Shown here piece after piece: positions 61,971 to 64,000 of a DNA stretch of 64,000 nt. This DNA is from JBOGNO01 sp050747245. GTDB taxonomy: Bacteria > Acidobacteriota > Terriglobia > Acidiferrales > UBA7541. Within the stretch, counting starts at the first letter, position 1. Every line of letters starts with the position of its first letter. The position numbers were made by a program, and so were the translations under genes. The notes under the pieces were generated by a model. The model did no database searches, was not told the DNA's origin, and saw only the letters and a list, made by a program, of their open reading frames with translations. Location: contig JBOGNO010000014.1 in NCBI GenBank assembly GCA_050747245.1, positions 58,887 to 122,886 on the forward strand. Direction: 5' to 3'.

Positions 61971-62247
61971 GAGATTCTACGCCGCTGCGAAAAAATGCGC
62001 GAGTAATTGGGTGGTCATTGCGGCATTGCTCGAGCAAAATGCAGAAGCCAGGACATTAGCGGCGCTCCAGAACAGGGCTTCTTTGTTGACGACAACGTCG
62101 AATCCTGCTACAAACGACGATTCCAAAGTAAGGCAATTATCGAGCGATTGGCTCCTTTGAGGAGTCTCCCTTCGGAGGAAGGACTTCACTACAACCGTGT
62201 GCCGGGCGCTTGAGGAGTGTAAGCAGGCGCACGACGGAGGATTTCTG

Positions 62248-64000
62248 ATGGACAACGTGCAGAGGGAAAGCGGCCAAGCATCACGAACCGGGCTGCTTGC
62301 GAAAGCGGCGACGAGATTTGCCACCGCTGCGGGGCTGCTGCTGGCGGGCGGCGGAGCAGCTTTCGCTGGCACGGTTCCCGAATCGGCGGGCGGCGAAGGT
62401 AATCTAAAGCTTCCGGACCTGAGGCAAGTGAACTTTCTAGGGATGGACGGACACCGGCTGCTGCTCTACGGAATTCTCTTCTGCGTTTTCGGACTGGTAT
62501 TCGGCCTGGTGATTTTCCGCCGGCTGAAAAACCTGCCGGTGCACCGGGCGATGCTGGAAATGTCGGAATTGATATATGAGACGTGCAAGACGTATCTGGT
62601 GACACAGGGGAAATTCCTGCTCCTGCTTTGGGCGTTCATCGCCGCGGTAATTTTGCTGTATTTCAAGGTGCTGCTGCATTACGAGGCGGCGCGCGTGGCG
62701 ATCATCCTGATCTTCAGCGTGATCGGCATCGCTGGCAGCTACGGCGTGGCGTGGTTCGGGATACGCGTAAACACGTTCGCGAATTCACGGACGGCGTTCG
62801 CCTCGCTACGCGGCAAGCCCTTTCCGCTTTACCAGATCCCGCTGAAAGCCGGGATGAGCATCGGGATGATGCTGATCAGTGTGGAATTGCTGATGATGCT
62901 CTTCATCCTGCTGTTCGTGCCCGGAGACTATGCAGGGCAGTGCTTCATCGGGTTTGCCATCGGTGAGTCGCTGGGAGCCGCGGCGCTGCGCATCGCGGGA
63001 GGAATTTTCACCAAGATCGCGGACATCGGGTCGGACCTGATGAAAATTGTTTTCAAAATCAAGGAGGATGACGCGCGAAATCCAGGCGTCATCGCCGACT
63101 GCACCGGAGACAACGCCGGCGATTCGGTGGGGCCGAGCGCGGACGGATTCGAAACGTACGGCGTGACGGGTGTCGCTCTCATTACGTTCATCCTGCTGGG
63201 TGTGACTAGTCCGATGGTCCAAGTGCAACTGCTGGTGTGGATCTTCGTGATGCGTGTGGCCATGCTGGTCGCGAGCGCGACGGCGTATTTCATCAACGGG
63301 GCGTTCGCTAAGGCGCGTTACGGCAACGCGGACAAAATGAATTTCGAAGCGCCGCTGACTTCGCTGGTGTGGATCACGTCCGCGGTTTCCATCGCACTGA
63401 CCTTCGTGATTTCCAGAGCAATTATTCCCAGTCTGGGCGGAGACGCTTCGCAATGGTGGAAGCTGGCCACGATTATTTCGTGCGGAACACTGGCCGGCGC
63501 GGTGATCCCGGAACTGGTAAAGGTGTTCACGTCCATGGAATCGCGGCACGTGAAAGAAGTGGTGACGTCGGCGGAGGAAGGCGGGGCCTCGTTGGGAATT
63601 CTATCGGGATTTGTGGCGGGAAATTTTTCGGCGTACTACCTGGGACTGGCGATGGTGACGCTGATGAGCATCGGCTATCTGGTCAGCCTAAGCGGGCTTT
63701 CGCAAGTGATGGTTGCCGCGCCCGTATTCGCGTTTGGCCTGGTGGCGTTCGGATTTCTGGGGATGGGGCCGGTGACGATCGCGGTGGACTCCTATGGGCC
63801 GGTAACGGACAACGCGCAATCCGTGTATGAACTCTCGCTCATCGAACAACTGCCGAACGCGCGGCAGGAAATCAAGAAAGACTTCGGTGTGGACGTAAAT
63901 TTTGAGCGCGCCAAGGATTTGCTGGAGGAAAACGACGGAGCGGGAAATACGTTCAAGGCCACGGCCAAGCCCGTGCTGATCGGAACGGCCGTGGTGCTGT
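62248..64000 (+). CDS. hppA: Membrane-bound ion-translocating pyrophosphatase, partial
   Basis: The first 584 or so codons of a membrane pyrophosphatase, cut by the window's right edge. The start at ATG 62248 has GGAGG seven bases upstream. A predicted N-terminal hydrophobic segment (ATAAGLLLAGGGAAFAG) is longer than usual. The catalytic region reads IADIGSDLMKIVFKIKEDDARNP and GVIADCTGDNAGDSVG, with the conserved acidic cluster (EDDxRNP, DxxGDNxGD). Later helices include GPVTIAVDSYGPVTDNAQ. It couples PPi hydrolysis to H+ or Na+ transport; the ion cannot be settled from the visible part. Together with the soluble pyrophosphatase-like gene at 1282, the window holds two unrelated PPi-type enzymes. 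Confidence 0.9.
   Translation, partial: MDNVQRESGQASRTGLLAKAATRFATAAGLLLAGGGAAFAGTVPESAGGEGNLKLPDLRQVNFLGMDGHRLLLYGILFCVFGLVFGLVIFRRLKNLPVHRAMLEMSELIYETCKTYLVTQGKFLLLLWAFIAAVILLYFKVLLHYEAARVAIILIFSVIGIAGSYGVAWFGIRVNTFANSRTAFASLRGKPFPLYQIPLKAGMSIGMMLISVELLMMLFILLFVPGDYAGQCFIGFAIGESLGAAALRIAGGIFTKIADIGSDLMKIVFKIKEDDARNPGVIADCTGDNAGDSVGPSADGFETYGVTGVALITFILLGVTSPMVQVQLLVWIFVMRVAMLVASATAYFINGAFAKARYGNADKMNFEAPLTSLVWITSAVSIALTFVISRAIIPSLGGDASQWWKLATIISCGTLAGAVIPELVKVFTSMESRHVKEVVTSAEEGGASLGILSGFVAGNFSAYYLGLAMVTLMSIGYLVSLSGLSQVMVAAPVFAFGLVAFGFLGMGPVTIAVDSYGPVTDNAQSVYELSLIEQLPNARQEIKKDFGVDVNFERAKDLLEENDGAGNTFKATAKPVLIGTAVVL

Noticed and set aside
62152..62177. Possible riboswitch or attenuator before hppA (two CTCC/GGAG hairpins)
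   Set aside because: Stems of four base pairs only and no recognisable conserved motif; too weak to call.

Overview
The window looks like a chromosomal segment of an acidobacterium (Acidobacteriota). The GC-rich sequence carries several hallmarks of that phylum: two large FtsX/MacB-like permeases with the acidobacterial N-terminal box (MEEELRxHI...ERRARIEFG), a PadR regulator beside them, two VWFA proteins of the type common in acidobacteria, a soluble Ser/Thr kinase with TolB-like and TPR regions, and two ~1,050-residue sortilin/BNR-repeat exoproteins. Assignment to the phylum is inference from gene content; no rRNA is present.

Layout. 1-2,711: a partial secreted protein, a divergent soluble pyrophosphatase and a small protein, embedded in repeat-rich non-coding DNA. 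2,712-12,450: NAD synthase, an A-type Fe-S carrier, a BNR exoprotein, a PLP decarboxylase, NAD-isocitrate dehydrogenase, a 2[4Fe-4S] ferredoxin and a TauE/SafE permease, with the tail of a second ferredoxin beyond it. 12,450-30,992 (all minus strand): a respiratory haem super-cluster. In transcription order it runs ccmE-ccmF-ccmH-ccmI-like-unknown-ccmA-ccmB-ccmC-ccmD, hemH, Rieske, cytochrome b (split in two), a 1,080-residue octahaem cytochrome c, a cupredoxin-like lipoprotein, ctaA, ctaB, a small membrane protein, DUF420 and a HEAT/lipoyl-like protein. Haem made by HemH would be exported and attached to c-type cytochromes by Ccm, while CtaB/CtaA make haem A for the oxidase. 31,230-39,731: a MacA-like adaptor with two MacB-like permeases and no ATPase, a second BNR exoprotein, a YceI protein and tRNA-Gly(CCC). 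39,788-49,859: Kdo synthesis (kdsA, kdsD, kdsC next to pyrG, which makes the CTP used by the nearby kdsB), a DinB-fold protein, a dienelactone hydrolase, two overlapping VWFA genes and deoB. 50,473-61,036: the kinase, then padR and two large permease genes. 61,149-64,000: a DUF72 protein and the start of a membrane pyrophosphatase.

The most unusual part is 53,758-56,046. This 2,289-bp IS1-family element has perfect 19-bp terminal inverted repeats and an 8-bp target duplication (GGAAAAAG), and it interrupts the first permease gene so exactly that removing it and one duplication restores a 923-codon frame. Besides a DDE transposase it carries two genes overlapping the transposase by ATGA junctions (a zinc-ribbon protein and a possible PD-(D/E)xK-type protein), a 54-residue basic protein on the opposite strand, a 37-residue basic protein at the right end, a strong terminator and a candidate ~88-nt RNA folding as a three-way junction. 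Three promoters inside the element share the octamer CGCTCACG in their spacers, so the element seems to encode its own small regulon.

Intergenic DNA elsewhere holds several dispersed repeat families, including a ~200-270-bp family seen at 425-625 and 50,084-50,355.
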